Below, in pieces: positions 1 through 12,552 of a stretch of DNA of 64,000 nucleotides. Both the position numbers and the translations under genes were made by a program. The notes beneath the pieces were generated by a model that made no database searches, was not told the origin of the DNA, and saw only the letters and a list, made by a program, of their open reading frames with translations. Source of the DNA: Adineta ricciae (taxonomy: Eukaryota > Rotifera > Eurotatoria > Adinetida > Adinetidae); the NCBI GenBank assembly GCA_905250025.1, contig CAJNOJ010000074.1, positions 356,638 through 420,637 of the forward strand, written 5' to 3'. Position 1 is the stretch's first letter. Each line of letters opens with the position of its first letter.

Positions 1-118
1 CTTACTTTCATTAAGTCGCGACGAACTGAATGCGACGAAATGAATAGGCGACGAATTGAGAAGCGACGAAAAGAACGCGACGAAATGAGCGCGACGAAAT
101 GAGTGGCGACGAATTGAT
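1..118. repeat. Degenerate minisatellite, unit gcgacgaaatga(g)
   Basis: About seven tandem units of 14-17 bases, each beginning gcgacgaa and continuing with a variable (a/t/c)tga plus 1-5 bases, run from near the window edge to about 118. The array may continue to the left of the window. The minus-strand ORF across it only reflects the repeat (recurring Phe-Val-Ala) and is not taken as a gene. Confidence 0.8.
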
Positions 119-2731
119 ATAGCACCAGAAAGACATCACATACGAAAACGTCTGAAGCATTTCCAACAGAAGAAATGGTGAGCTAAGTGACATCATCTGA
201 GTTTCATTTATATGAATGGTTGATTTTCAATTTTTTTTTTCTTTATCTCTACTGCAAACTCATATGGTTGTTGCTTTTTGTTTTTTTGCCTGTACTACGA
301 CATTCACGCGCAGTTTTGTCATATTTTTTATTATTATTTTATCACGAACATCGGCGGACGAATATTTCAAACATAGATATGAAAACAAGCAGAGCCCTTG
401 CCATGAGAGAAAAATCTATTTTCGCCTCGCCTAATCTGTATATTACTCTTCTTCTCAACTGTTGTCAGTGTGCACCCATAAAATCCGATTCGTCATCCAG
501 TCGGACTGGATATCGCTGGAATAGATATAAGCAAAAAAACGACTAAGAATCTTTAATGAATCTATACTAAATGTAACAATTACTCCCTGACGGTGCACCA
601 CTGACACCAAATAACACCGATTAAGCCTAGCTCAGTAGCTTTCTCTGCCTTATTCTGTTGATTGCTCTCGTATACTTCTATGGATTTGGTATTTCGTTCT
701 GATTAATATGCAAATGAGATAAACAATAGAAGCAGTACAGTTCTGTAAACTCCAAACAAAGTCGTTGTCACCGTAACACAACAGACAAACAACGATGGTT
801 ATACATACCATCTACTGTAATCATACGTTTTTAAGCGAGTAAATCATCAAAATCATGAGCTTCACTCGAACACTTATCGCATATCTATTCATAACCCCTA
901 ATCTTCAAAGAACGTTGAATGAGTCGTGGAAACCTATAGGTGATTTTTTAGTAGGAACCAGATGTAATAATCATCTCATGGTGATGCATTCTTCTGATGT
1001 TCGCATACTCCCATTTGAGCTTATCTATAATTTCGATTAAAGCAATACTACGGTGCATACCTCGTGTTAAATCCAGACTAGGCGATGTTGTTGTGTTATT
1101 TTCAGTCATATTCTACTAAAGAATTTGAGACTATTAAAATAAAATAAAACTTTTTTTTCGGTAAAGCACGATTTGCCTTTATAATTTCGTTGTTTAGAGA
1201 GAGAGAGCAAGAGAGAGATTACATTCCAAGCATACAGATGTGTTCTTCTTTTCGTTCTTTATCGGCAGAACGATTCTCATTGGTTTAATATCAATACGTT
1301 CTATTATCAGCGAATAGTAAAGCAAAGAAATGAAATCGAAATAGTCAGCAATATTCATTAAATCAATATACACTTAGTAATAAGTCATAATACAATGGGA
1401 TACGTTTTTCCACACCTCGATAGCGAGCCGAACAAGGTACGTCGACATGAACAAGCCGGAAAAAATCATCACAGAGCTAATTGAAAAGCGTTAACCACAT
1501 AAACAAATATAACTATACGAACACCTCTGCTTTTCGATTAGCTACTATTTAGCTGATACTATCAACATTCGAGTGACGTTATCACTCTTTTGATCAGGCT
1601 TTCAAAAGAGAATCGATAGACATATACGCCGCTTCATTTATCTTTCATTGTTATGCACTTTTCTAATAGAAGACGTGACTAATCGGAAAGCTTCACTATA
1701 ATTTCATAGTGTAGGTGTATCTTATACGGCATTGCTCAAACATTTGTATGTCGACTGGACGGCCTTTGTTTTTTCCTTCCTCTTCCTTATTTTTTCCATT
1801 GAAACGTCTACCACCATCGATGAAAGGTGAGCAGTCGATCAAGTAATTGCATGGATCACATTAATTGCGTAGTATCGAAAGAATACGTAACATCAATCAT
1901 TGTCGACTAATATATTCATTACGGAAAAGTCCGACCGCAAAAGAAACTTTCTTTACAAAGCAACTATAAATAAATTCATACTGGATGGTAAAGACTAATG
2001 ATTTGTAGGAACACCAATTTTACCATTGGCAGTCAAAGAACTCAATAATTTCATCAAATTTTATAAGATTAGTGGCACATAGTTCTAGAATAGTGCAAGA
2101 ATTTAATTAATGGGGTCATATGTCGGTTTCGATAACGATCTTTAAGGACATTTCACAAGAGTTTCAGTGACGTGCTAACTCTCGTAAGATCAATAGTCAA
2201 TGCTGATATTAAAATATCGCTAAAAAAGGAACCCGCCTACATTTACAATATAAACATTTGTCTGGAGAAGAAGAGAATTGACGATGTGCGCGCGAAAAGT
2301 ACATTTTTCATGCAGCACAAGATTAGAATGGAAACAGAAGATATTCTACAGACGCGTAGAGTACTTTTCCATCCCGCGTTCATTTCGAAACGATGCAATA
2401 TTCTTTTTCATATATTTCCGCTTATACATCGCCAACAGATTCCAACGTTATTGAATAATTGTGCTGATTAACTACGTAGAAGTTGAGAAAACATTCATCA
2501 TGACATTATTCATATCAAACTAATTGGGTGTGAGTAATTACAAAGAAATCAAAGAATATAATTGGACTCTCTAGAAAAAAAAAGAGAAGTTGAGATGAGC
2601 CAGAAGGATATGTTTTTATCAAAGTTTTTAATTGATGCGTGTTTTCTTTGATCGTGTAGCGAGGACGAGGATTTATTCGATGAGAAGTCAAGAAAAAGTA
2701 TAAAAGGCATAAGGACATCGACGTCGTCAGA
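119..2731. other. AT-rich intergenic region, no supported gene
   Basis: Only short ORFs without recognisable domains or codon bias lie here (for example 187-546 + and 2172-2471 +). A (GA)n microsatellite sits at about 1196-1218. I see no conserved coding segment or RNA gene. Confidence 0.6.
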
Positions 2732-3640
2732 ATGTTATCTTGCACGGTTTTGCTAAATTTATTAACTCTTGCATTCAGTTGCATCGGTTTACTCAGTAGT
2801 ATGACATTTATATTTATTGTGATCAGTTCTCATCGATTCCGTCGAAATCTTAGTTTAATTCTTGCAATGAACTTAAGTATCGGAGGATTGATCACTTGCA
2901 GTGCTATGTTAAATCAAACGATTTACATGTTACTCAATGCTCCTGAAGATTATCTATGTCCATATCGAAGTTATTTCATGACTGTTGGTGGCTTATATAT
3001 ATTTCAAACGACGTTATTACAAAGTTTTCATCGATTACGTGTAACAGTTTTTGTTCATGATCGTCGTCTTCGTTATCAGAGTCGACAATTATTCTCAGTT
3101 CTATCGTTGATTTCGTTCACGATTTGTTTTATTGGCTTGTTACCTTTATTACTAAAGAAAAGATTTCCATACTATCCCGATGCTCATGCATGCTATATCG
3201 CCTTCAATGATGTTGTTGGCGTTCTGTATCCATCGATTTGTTTTTATTTTACCCCGCTGATCCTCCAGATAACTATCTCATCTTGGATTCTTTGGCATAT
3301 ATCGCATAAAACTCTTGCAGGTCAACCATTTTATAAAACAAAACGACGTATTCTCAAAGAACGGCGTGTTTTATTTCGTTTATCTATCCCGGTCTTGTTA
3401 TTAATGAGCGTCGGAGTGATTTATTTTGTATTTTTCTTTCGGACAATCATTCCTGGCCAGCAATGGCAAGCGCCAGCTTATGCACTTCATTTGAGTTTTT
3501 CTGGGACTTCTTTAGCGACGGCATTGTCTATGTTAGCAAATCTGCTATTTTATCATCAAGTGAGCGACGTTGTTCGAAATTTATTTCGTTGTTGTGTACA
3601 AAACAAATCGAAACATCGTCGTATTATTATTGTTATATAA
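2732..3640 (+). CDS. Seven-transmembrane receptor, rhodopsin-like (class A) orphan GPCR
   Basis: Intronless ORF of 302 residues with about seven hydrophobic segments (roughly residues 5-30, 40-65, 80-105, 120-142, 165-190, 218-240 and 255-280) and a basic C-terminal tail. One cysteine after TM2 (LCPYRS) and one before TM5 (HACYIAF) could form the usual extracellular disulphide. TM7 has NLLFY in the place of the class A NPxxY. The end of TM3 reads FHRLRV instead of a clean DRY, so G-protein coupling may be atypical. Single-exon class A-like receptors are abundant in rotifers. The ligand cannot be told from sequence. The start is the first in-frame ATG, just ahead of TM1, and there is no signal peptide. 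The gene stands alone between AT-rich spacers. Confidence 0.8.
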   Translation: MLSCTVLLNLLTLAFSCIGLLSSMTFIFIVISSHRFRRNLSLILAMNLSIGGLITCSAMLNQTIYMLLNAPEDYLCPYRSYFMTVGGLYIFQTTLLQSFHRLRVTVFVHDRRLRYQSRQLFSVLSLISFTICFIGLLPLLLKKRFPYYPDAHACYIAFNDVVGVLYPSICFYFTPLILQITISSWILWHISHKTLAGQPFYKTKRRILKERRVLFRLSIPVLLLMSVGVIYFVFFFRTIIPGQQWQAPAYALHLSFSGTSLATALSMLANLLFYHQVSDVVRNLFRCCVQNKSKHRRIIIVI

Positions 3641-6329
3641 ACTATAGTTCAAGTTTTTCGACTGTGTGAATAAGTTAGATTTTCAAAAAATGTGTAACTA
3701 TAACAAGATTTTTTGTGTGATTTCCTCAAAAGGATTCACCGATCGAAAAGGTAAGGATATGGCTTTGGGCTTGATGAAATTAATAAAAAGCAGTATGGAT
3801 GCATGATTGTAATTTCTCAAGGCATAATATTGGATTTTACGATTGTCTTGATAGATTTCAGTCGGCTGGCTGCAATGATTTGTTGGAAAGTATAAGTGTG
3901 AATTCGAAGATATGACTTTGATCTGATTATCTCTGCTCATTATTTATCGCTACTGATGATTTTAGCGGAAAACATGTATGGATTGATGGAGCTAATAGGG
4001 GTGTCATTTTGGCGTTCCGTTCTGAAGATGGGGAACGTAGCAAAATACAGTACTATCTCGTTGTTTATCAGTTGCGACAAGAATGAAAAACATTTTTTCT
4101 TATTGAAAAGACTAAAAAATCCGTGACGTTCTCCGTTCAAGAACGCGGAAAGCGAATAGCGTTCTCACTCCCTAAAAATGAAACGCATCTTTTTTATTAT
4201 GCCTAACTATGTATCAACAGTTTGACTATGCTTGAAAAATTGCTAGAAAATGTACGTTGAAATTCGTTCCATTCCCAGAAATGGAACGCTTAAGAATGGG
4301 GAATAGTGACACTCCTAGGAGGTAAGCCTTCATTTTTTTCTTCTTCTTTAAAATCGCATCATACTGGTACAAAATACGCGTTTATATACTCATCTACCGA
4401 ATACAGGAAAAGCAAAGGTAATCCAGATCGTCATGATTACATATATTCTTTTCTAATAATATAATTAAGAGATGACGTATGTTTCTACTTGAATTTGTCA
4501 CCTCGATGTGTATGCAAATTCATCATTGTAATAATATTCGAGACTTCCTTTCAAGTATGAAAGCCTCCGAAGTTTGTAATCATTTTCTATTGCAATAGAG
4601 GTACTGTTTCTCATTGTTCTTTATGTTCAATGATTCCAGGTATGTCACAATCGTACGTAGTCTTACCAGAGAAGTTATGGAAAACGTATGCGTCTGTACA
4701 TGCTAACACTCGGGCAAATGCTTGACTGTTCTATTTATTTAAGATGAAAGAAGACAATAAAAAGAAAAGAGATTGAGAAGAAGCGATGAATAGATACAAA
4801 AGGTTCAGATCTACGAAAAAGAATGAGTGCGAAAGTAGACAGAGAATGTGAGTAGAGTTTTCCAATGTTAGTCTAGTTTTGAATTAATTGCGGAATGATG
4901 TAATTATTTTGAGTGTTGCAATGTACGGGCTAGAATGGCATTACAGTTGCGCTGAAAGTCAGGTTCACTAAAATAAAGAAAAAGTAAATATAGATGAAAA
5001 TTTGTTTACAGTTTTCTATTTTAAGACGTTCAGTCAATCATTAAGCAATGATTTCTCATCTATCGCAAGAAATGTGCTTGTTGAGTTCTATGGCAACCCT
5101 TTTTTTTTGTATACTTCGAGCGAAGAGTGTCATTCATATGCAACGATGAGCCCTCCAGAAAAGAACTAACTCATGGTAAAATAATATGAATTTCCTTCTG
5201 CATACAATGAGGAATTCTATTCTAATCTTAATCCAAAAACAGAATGTATTTTTCGAAAGGATAATATGTTTTTGAGGATATGGTACTACGAAATAACATG
5301 AAAAACATTAGAACATACATCTTTATTGAACATTTGATTTATACATATGTAATACTTATTGTAAGCTAGCAGTGAGCACACTTTTTCGAGTTCAATCCAC
5401 TCCCAGATCTCGCATAAACTAATGACCATGTGATCAACAATGACATTATTATTTCTTAATCATGATCAAGGAACAGCTTGCAATTTTTCTTTCACATTTT
5501 GAACTTATCAGTCTGCATCTTCTGAAAGTGGTAGCCTTCAGTGCTTTTAGGAAATTGAAAACTCTTTACAGTTTTGTCAGCAATACATCTAATTATTCCT
5601 GAGATACAATCAGAAAGACTCACAAGTAAAAATGTTGAAGAGAAAAGCGTAAGAACCAGAAAAGTTGTATAATTGGAAATATTGACGAGGAGATGCGTCG
5701 GAAAGTAAGTATAAAATAGTACTTCTGCTGGAACTTAATAAAAACAATGTATGATATTATTCCGATTAACATATGAGAGTGAATACGAGAAGGCGTTTCT
5801 GGGTGCAGGTTAGAGCGTAGCAGAATATGAAAGAAAAGAACGTTAATATTATCTATTTCTAGATTTCTAATCTTTTGGCATTTTCTATGATTGACATTAT
5901 TTCCTTCACCTTTTTTTAAGTTCGATATTTTGCCTTTCGACATTTGGGAAGTAAATATCACTTCTGGTTATAGTTACCAAGCGTCATAAAGAAATTCCAA
6001 CATTTCTTTTTCTTATTCATCTTGGAAAATGCTGCACGGCTTCTAACAGTCTACAACGTAAAAATTAGACAACGCACGTAGAGAAAACTAGTTGTAAGTA
6101 GTTCTGAATTCTGGTCAATGAAGAAAAATCAGAGAAATGATTATTAACTTCTCACGAGATAGACAAATATGACATAAATCAGGACATTTTGTAACTCTCA
6201 TTTCTCAGATACTACTCTAGCGAAATGAGATCAATATTTTATCTTATTACAATATTTGGTCAATTTTATCTTTTTGGCGTAAGTTATGCATATAGGGTTA
6301 CTTTGACGAGAATTCTGATTGGGAATTTG
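3641..6329. other. AT-rich intergenic region
   Basis: Small ORFs such as 3698-3940 -, 3940-4140 - and 5620-5961 - show no domain and no splice-linked partner. I see no RNA gene or clear mobile element in this stretch. Confidence 0.55.
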
Positions 6330-6642
6330 TTTTTTGGTCAGTATAATAATTGAAATGATCAGTAACAGAAATAATTCCAAAATGAGTTAAATTATTAAAT
6401 AAGCAGTAAAAAAATGATTGAGCAGTAAAATTAATAATTGATCAGTAGTTTATTTAAACTATCAGCTATTAATTAGTTAAAGCTGTATATTAATTAAAAG
6501 ATCAGTATATCTATTTTTTCACAGTCGAATATATGAAAGTGTCAGTATAAAAACTGAAATAGTATAAAATGAATAATTTCCCTTCTACTTTCTCTCTTTC
6601 ATAGTATGTAACATAACCAGATGACAAATACAAGAGAAAATT

Positions 6643-6816
6643 ATCAGTGTGAAGCTAGCACGAAGGAGCTACCACGAACAAACGATATGTTAGGTAAAAA
6701 CTTTTTTACTAAATATGTCCCGTGCATGCAGTCTACACCATTCGACTCAGAATTTAATTCTCCATCGAATGATGATACTTTTATTCACGGGACAAACTTT
6801 GGAAAAATTCTATCTA
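6643..6816 (+). repeat. Left arm of internal inverted repeat
   Basis: This pairs with 6853-7012 across a 36-base spacer. The arm is 174 bases against 160 for its partner. The 14 extra bases come from a local duplication around cacgaa (about 6659-6679). Apart from that I count only a handful of mismatches. Both arms have the same open frame, encoding a peptide that contains YVPCMQSTPFDSEF. Confidence 0.9.
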
Positions 6817-6852
6817 TATCTTTGTTCGTTTCCTTTAGGTCTATTTATAATC

Positions 6853-7012
6853 TAGATAGAATTTTTCCAAAGTTTGTCCCGTGAATAAAAGTATCATCAT
6901 TCGATGGAGAATTAAATTCTGAGTCGAATGGTGTAGATTGCATGCACGGGACATATTTAGTAAAAACGTTTTTAGCTAACACATCGTTTGTTCGTGCTAG
7001 CTTCACACTGAT
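6853..7012 (-). repeat. Right arm of internal inverted repeat
   Basis: Reverse complement of 6643-6816 at about 97 percent identity outside the 14-base difference. It reads through the same peptide on the minus strand. A transcript across both arms would fold into a hairpin of about 160 bp. Confidence 0.9.
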
Positions 7013-7700
7013 GAGAAAATTCCAACACACATATAAAAGAAAGAGAAAATCCATGATATGTACATATGACAGGACAGGGAAAAAAACCATCGTACATATA
7101 TGTGATCGCGAAAGAAATCGATGACACATGATCAACAATAGGTGGCTGATGTGGAGTAATCCTTATGATAGTATCCGAAGGATATGCAGATCATAACAGT
7201 CTGGTATTTGTTATTGATGGTTGTGAAAGACTAAGGGGAAATAACCATCTTAAATCTATCTCTCGATATTTCCTTTGTATCTTGCTATATATAAATACTT
7301 CATCGTTTTTTCAAGATCAGCAAAAACTGTTCCCATTGGAGAGAAGAGAAAGCGTGGCAGAGCAGCCAAAGCTAAAGCTGCATTATTGATGCAATAATTG
7401 TATTTAAAAAAATTGTCAAAAGGCTTATCAAACTGTCTAAAATATTATTTACTTAAATAAATTCATTATTTCTACTGCTAAAATCTACTTTTCTACTGAT
7501 AGAAATTCAATATTTTACTGATAACATTTCTATTTTTTACTGACAGGAGATTGAATTTTCTACTGACACTTTCAGCTAATATACTGGCCAGTTTAGAATT
7601 TATTACTTATCATTTCGACACTGATCATTTCAATAAATCTGCCGATCATTTTCATTTTTTCTACTGACAGTTTCAATAATTATACCGACCACTTAAATGG

Positions 7701-10700
7701 TACCTATTCTGATTAACCATTTTCTTTCATCGATCCCTCTATCTTCCGTAAATGGATTCATTCTCGTCAAGGATAGTACGACTGATAAAGGAACTAACTT
7801 TGCAAATAAGTATTGACAAGCATTCTTTACGACAAAACTTATCTTGGTTTTATATAATAAAACTCACTGTCTCCTACATTATTGTTTTTAGGCAGAAAAA
7901 GTTTTATAAGCTTTTCCTAATGGACACAGAAAAGAACGGTATTTTTCCCACTTTCATTCTTTGATTGAACAGCTAATCAATGGCGATTATTGCTAAGGTT
8001 TGTTAGATCATTACAAACGAGAAGTAAATAAAGGAAAAGCTCAATTCAATGTTGATGCATTGGTTTGGCAACGCAGTCTTAATATACACAACGCTACTTG
8101 ATAGGTTTGTATAAAATATATATTTACACTTTCAGAAAATTCTCTTTTATTATGAAAAATTCCTACACTTAGAAAGTGTTCAGGACGGATTACAAGACCC
8201 TAGTAATTAGTTGGTAAATTTTCATTGAAGTACGTATAGTTATGTATGAATTTTTCGTGGAAATATCGTTAGAATCATTGCTACGAGTGAAAATCATAGT
8301 ATTCTAGTCGATTTTTGATAGAATTTTTGTAATTTAAATTAACAAAAGTTAGTAGATCTGGAACTTTTCGTTCTTTTTTTCATCGTGTGTAACATCAGTT
8401 TTACAGCTCTCTCATTTTCTTGTGCGCAGATCGATGCGATCTTTGTGTCACAATGAGAATCGATTCCATTAAGCTTTCAGCTGTTAGTCATTAATTTTTT
8501 GTAATGGTCGAGTCATTGTATAAAACACGATACTTTTTTCGAAACTTTATTGTGCGAGTAACATATCGACGAAATGATCCTTACAGTACCAGGTTATGAA
8601 AAACACAATACTATTTCAACGTTATACTGCTTTAGTTTTTGCTAGTGCAATTCGATGTAGGCATGGGAGCTGATACCGCCACTGATCTTTGAAAATTTAT
8701 AGTACTCAAACCGAATTTTTTGTTTTTGTTTCTAGCCTAGTTCCTCACTACAACGTTCTGTATCATAGTTTTTAGTTTTTTTTCCCGAAAACTAATGAGA
8801 AAAGTCTAGCTGCCCTCACCGACTGAGAAATCCGCTTACACTTCTAATCGTATATGATTCAAATGAGTCCCGTTAAATTTACCGGCTGTCCCTGTCTCGA
8901 TCAATCATTTCACAGAGAGTGATATTTTAGTGAAATTTTTTCTTCTAATTTAACTTGAACGCACCTAAAGTGGCTAAATACGAACAACGCTTGCGAGTAG
9001 ATGTGGATGTGAGGATAAGGGTGAGTGAAAATGTTGGTTTGGATGAGTATACTTGAAGCTCAACATATCCGTACTCCCATCCATCTTCAAATGATTGTCA
9101 ACAAAGTATACCGGACCCATTAAAACACTGATATTTCTCCATAGGAAAATTTTGAGAAAGAGATCATAAAACTAGTGCGCATTCAAAGATACCTAAATCC
9201 AGTTGTGTCTGAGTTCTTCCTACAATCACTGAGAGAAAGCGCCTCACTATACGATCTTTTATCTAAGCTGACGTTCCTGTCAGATGTTTACCTTGTGAGC
9301 ACTGCGCACATTTTCGTCATTGCTTTGAACATATGCAAAAAAAGCAGAGCTGTGTATTTTGAGAAGTCGGGTAAGTCAAATAGCAGCTAAGTCAAATTCG
9401 TCCGATCAAAAGCATATCACATGTGTACATGTGCTGCAGTTTATCACATTCTACAGCATCCACTTGTGAATTACCAACAGTACCTGGTTTTATTGATCTT
9501 CTATAAACCATGTTAAAAATGTAGTGAGACTTTTATCGTTATCATAAAACGTGAGTACTGTTACGAAAAACTTTTTTCTACTGCAGTATGTATTATATAC
9601 ATGGACATCCGTGATAAAAAGATTGAAATCTGAATCCTGTATATTTTACGAATCTTAGAGTTCCGCAAAAGAACATTGTTCTCTTTCTAGATCATGTCGA
9701 AAACGTGATTTTTCTCGAAGTCATGTTGGCTTGCTTAATCGAACAGTGATTCGTTAGCAAAAACAACGGATCATTGCAGTACACTTCCCTCTTTGTCCAA
9801 AATGGTGAATACACCACGACGATTAACTAAATTCAAGGTAAGACAATACTTTCTAACTTAGATTGTCAATGTCAAATGATGAGTAAAGATCTAGTAACGT
9901 GACCTATCTGTACACCAAATAATAGATGGCTTCTGTTCTCCCAAAAGTTGTAGAATCTCATCAGTATCAGTCTCTAGATATTTGAGGATGTTACGGTGGT
10001 ATCTTTCTGTTACAACAGAAGAAATATCTTCTGTCATAAGCACATCCTTTCTCTCCTCTCCTCGCTTCATTCCATCACGTGCGGAATGTTCGTTTGGTTT
10101 TTCGTTGAGTACCAAAGGCTATAGAAAGAAATAAGAAGCGAGGGGGGGGGAGATACGGACATGTAACATTTTCTGTCTATCTTGTAGGTTTTTTTCTCGT
10201 TAATCATATATTTACAGTATGTTTCGCATCTGAATGGTACGATTACTGTACATGCGAGCTCTGCTTTTCTCAAAGTTACTAACATTCTTATGCGTAACGT
10301 CCATGACACCAACAGCTTATACGCGCTGTTAGCATATTGTCCTTTTCTCTCTCGAACACAAATAGTTTCGCCGTCGTTTTCAGAAGCATATAATCTTTTT
10401 ATAAGGTTCTACTCGTTAGGATATCAATTCTTTCCTTTTCTGTCCCGATCGTTTTATACATTTTTAGTACAACAACTTCTGCTTAGATATATACTATATT
10501 TGGATTTAACGAATGCGACTCTCAAGCAGGAAGAATAGCACAAGATGTAGCATAACTAAGGCTAATATTTCCTTGTCTAAGATCCACTAATGTTGCTCAT
10601 TCTTGCCGAGACTTCTTTGTAAGCATATTTCGATATGTTTCAACTTTCATACTGATCTCATCATATAAATTACTGTTGTTGTATTCCTTCAGTTACCGTT

Positions 10701-12552
10701 TTGCTTTCAACTGTTTATTGCGTGTTTTATTGATTAACTGGCTTTCTAATACAAAATCTTATCGACCATTTCGTTTCCTCTACCGAACGCGTAGATCAAA
10801 ATCTTTTTTAAGCAACTTTTTCATTTACTTTTTATTCTATCAAAGCTATTTGTACGGCTAGAGTATCTTTTCCGCTTACTACTATATGTATTTCAATATC
10901 TTTGTACTAATTGATGTTCTATTTCTAGATGAGGCAATAGTTTCTTACTAAATTCTTTTTTCAACTGTCCAGCTTTATAGTATATCTTACATGGATATCC
11001 AGAAGTACGCAGTTGTCTAGATACTTTTTGGTCTTTATGATAATAAGCATCGTAAATAGTTCTAAATCTTTCAAGCTTAATATATGTCGTTTTCCAAGCT
11101 CGTTGAGGTGTGACAAATTGTCACTATTGTTCAAACACGCACAAATATAACTAAGTACTCTCATCTCTTAATCTTTGTATATCTAGTCTGTTCTATTTGC
11201 TTCGCAACGAGTATTGCTTTCTTTTAGGCGGTTTCTTACCACGTTTCGTCGGATCATTACCAAAGAATGGAACATTCTCATATGTTATATAGAGAATTAG
11301 CGCGTCGACATAGCATATTAACGTATCTATGTCTGAAAGTGGTATTCCATCGGTAGCTGGTTGTAGATTAATGTGTGCATCCATGTGTGATGATGTTGGA
11401 TAGTGTACAATAATAAAATCACACTGCTCAATATGTTGCAAACCTAGAATTCTAAAATGGTCCAATGACAATAAAACAAATTGATGAAAAGAGCGTTGTT
11501 TCGTCTCGCTTTGTGCTCATATATTTGGATTCATGTTTATGATACTGTTTGCACCTCTGGTCAAGCATACGGATAATTCACTGAAGGTACAATCAGTTTG
11601 GCTTGGTATTAAGATTTGCTCAGCTACTAACGAAAATATTGCAGCTTTTTTCCTAGGCCTTCTGACTGATGAACTGTGGAGATCAACTCTCAAATGTATA
11701 GCTTCTCAGTTGGTAACTCACCAAAAGTCTTCCCACAAGCTTCTAACGAAACAAGAGTTTGTCAATTTCTATGTCGCGTTGATGAACCGATACAGCTGTT
11801 AAAAACGCTTCTTTTAATCTGCCTCAAAAGTGGCACGGATAAGTCGGCAAGTGTAATAAGTTAATATGGACAAAATTACTCATCCTTAGCCTACGTGTGT
11901 CATTGTAAGTACTCATTTTGAAAAGCAAAAAGATACTCTCCTTGATAGGTTCAGATCGCAGTCAAAGTGCTTGCTTCCGTAGACAAAAAATACGCAAGTG
12001 ATAGTTTCGCCTTCAAAATATTGATAAAGAGTTCTGTCTCAAGTACATCAGAATAAACCAAAATCGAATACACAGCACACCACCAACAAATGAAACGTAC
12101 TGCTCTCGCTCTCTCTCTCTCTCTCTGTGATAAACATATAGCATAGGACTAGTATTCGCGTTCAATAAATTTGATAGTCAATCACAAATGTTTATCTATT
12201 TTTTCTTCTATTTAATTTTTACGTACAACGCAGAGGAGAGAACCATCCAATCAGAAGTAAATCTTTTGCTACATGCAACGCTAGTTGTTCATATTCAATA
12301 TGTAAAATAAATGCAAATTTAGCTGTATGTTATATTAGGTCGATGCATGAAAATTAGTATTGCTAATTAATATAGCTAAGAATATAATTGGTCGAAAAAA
12401 TCTTTTTTTTTACAATTTTTTCTATTGGTCAATCAATGTACACATATTTGTTTTTTTTCTCATAACTGTAGTGTATCTAGGATATTCGCTATTATTTTCT
12501 TTTATTCGTTAAACAAACAATTCTAATGAATAATATTCTGACTGGTTGTTTT
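7701..12552. other. Intergenic region, no supported gene
   Basis: Several ORFs of 60-92 codons occur (for example 11193-11471 - with a basic end, and 11533-11802 +), but none matches a family I recognise or links to a neighbour by splice sites. An isolated ATG and 12 codons followed by a splice donor at about 9810-9845 is too little to call a gene. A (CT)n microsatellite lies at about 12102-12127 and a G9 run at about 10142. Confidence 0.5.

Larger units (their letters stand above)
6330..7700. mobile_element. Foldback-type (non-autonomous) element with CAGTA-rich terminal inverted repeats
   Basis: The left flank (about 6337-6560) repeats tcagta-like words every 15-30 bases. The right flank (about 7480-7690) carries the reverse complement (tactga words). 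The outer ends pair: ggtcagtataataattgaaa at the left and ggtcggtataattattgaaa as the reverse complement of the right. Between them lie a second, much more similar inverted repeat (6643-7012) and a unique stretch of about 450 bases. Part of that stretch (about 7313-7391) encodes a basic AT-hook-like peptide (GEKRKRGRAAKAKAALL) of the kind seen next to FLYWCH/MULE-type transposon genes. No intact transposase is present. The boundaries are approximate and I could not fix a target-site duplication. Confidence 0.6.

Noticed and set aside
187-546. 119-codon plus-strand ORF
   Set aside because: T-rich hydrophobic start, overlaps another frame, no domain.
6621-7138. Two facing ORFs as a pair of real genes
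   Set aside because: They are the two arms of one inverted repeat encoding the same peptide, with no wider gene structure.
9001-9030. TGTGG/TGAGG-like words as telomeric repeats
   Set aside because: Too few and irregular to be a telomere tract.
9807-9842. ATG followed by 12 codons and a splice donor as a first exon
   Set aside because: No matching downstream exon could be joined with confidence.
11193-11802. ORFs 11193-11471 (-) and 11533-11802 (+) as genes
   Set aside because: No domain, no splice partners and no similarity that I recognise.
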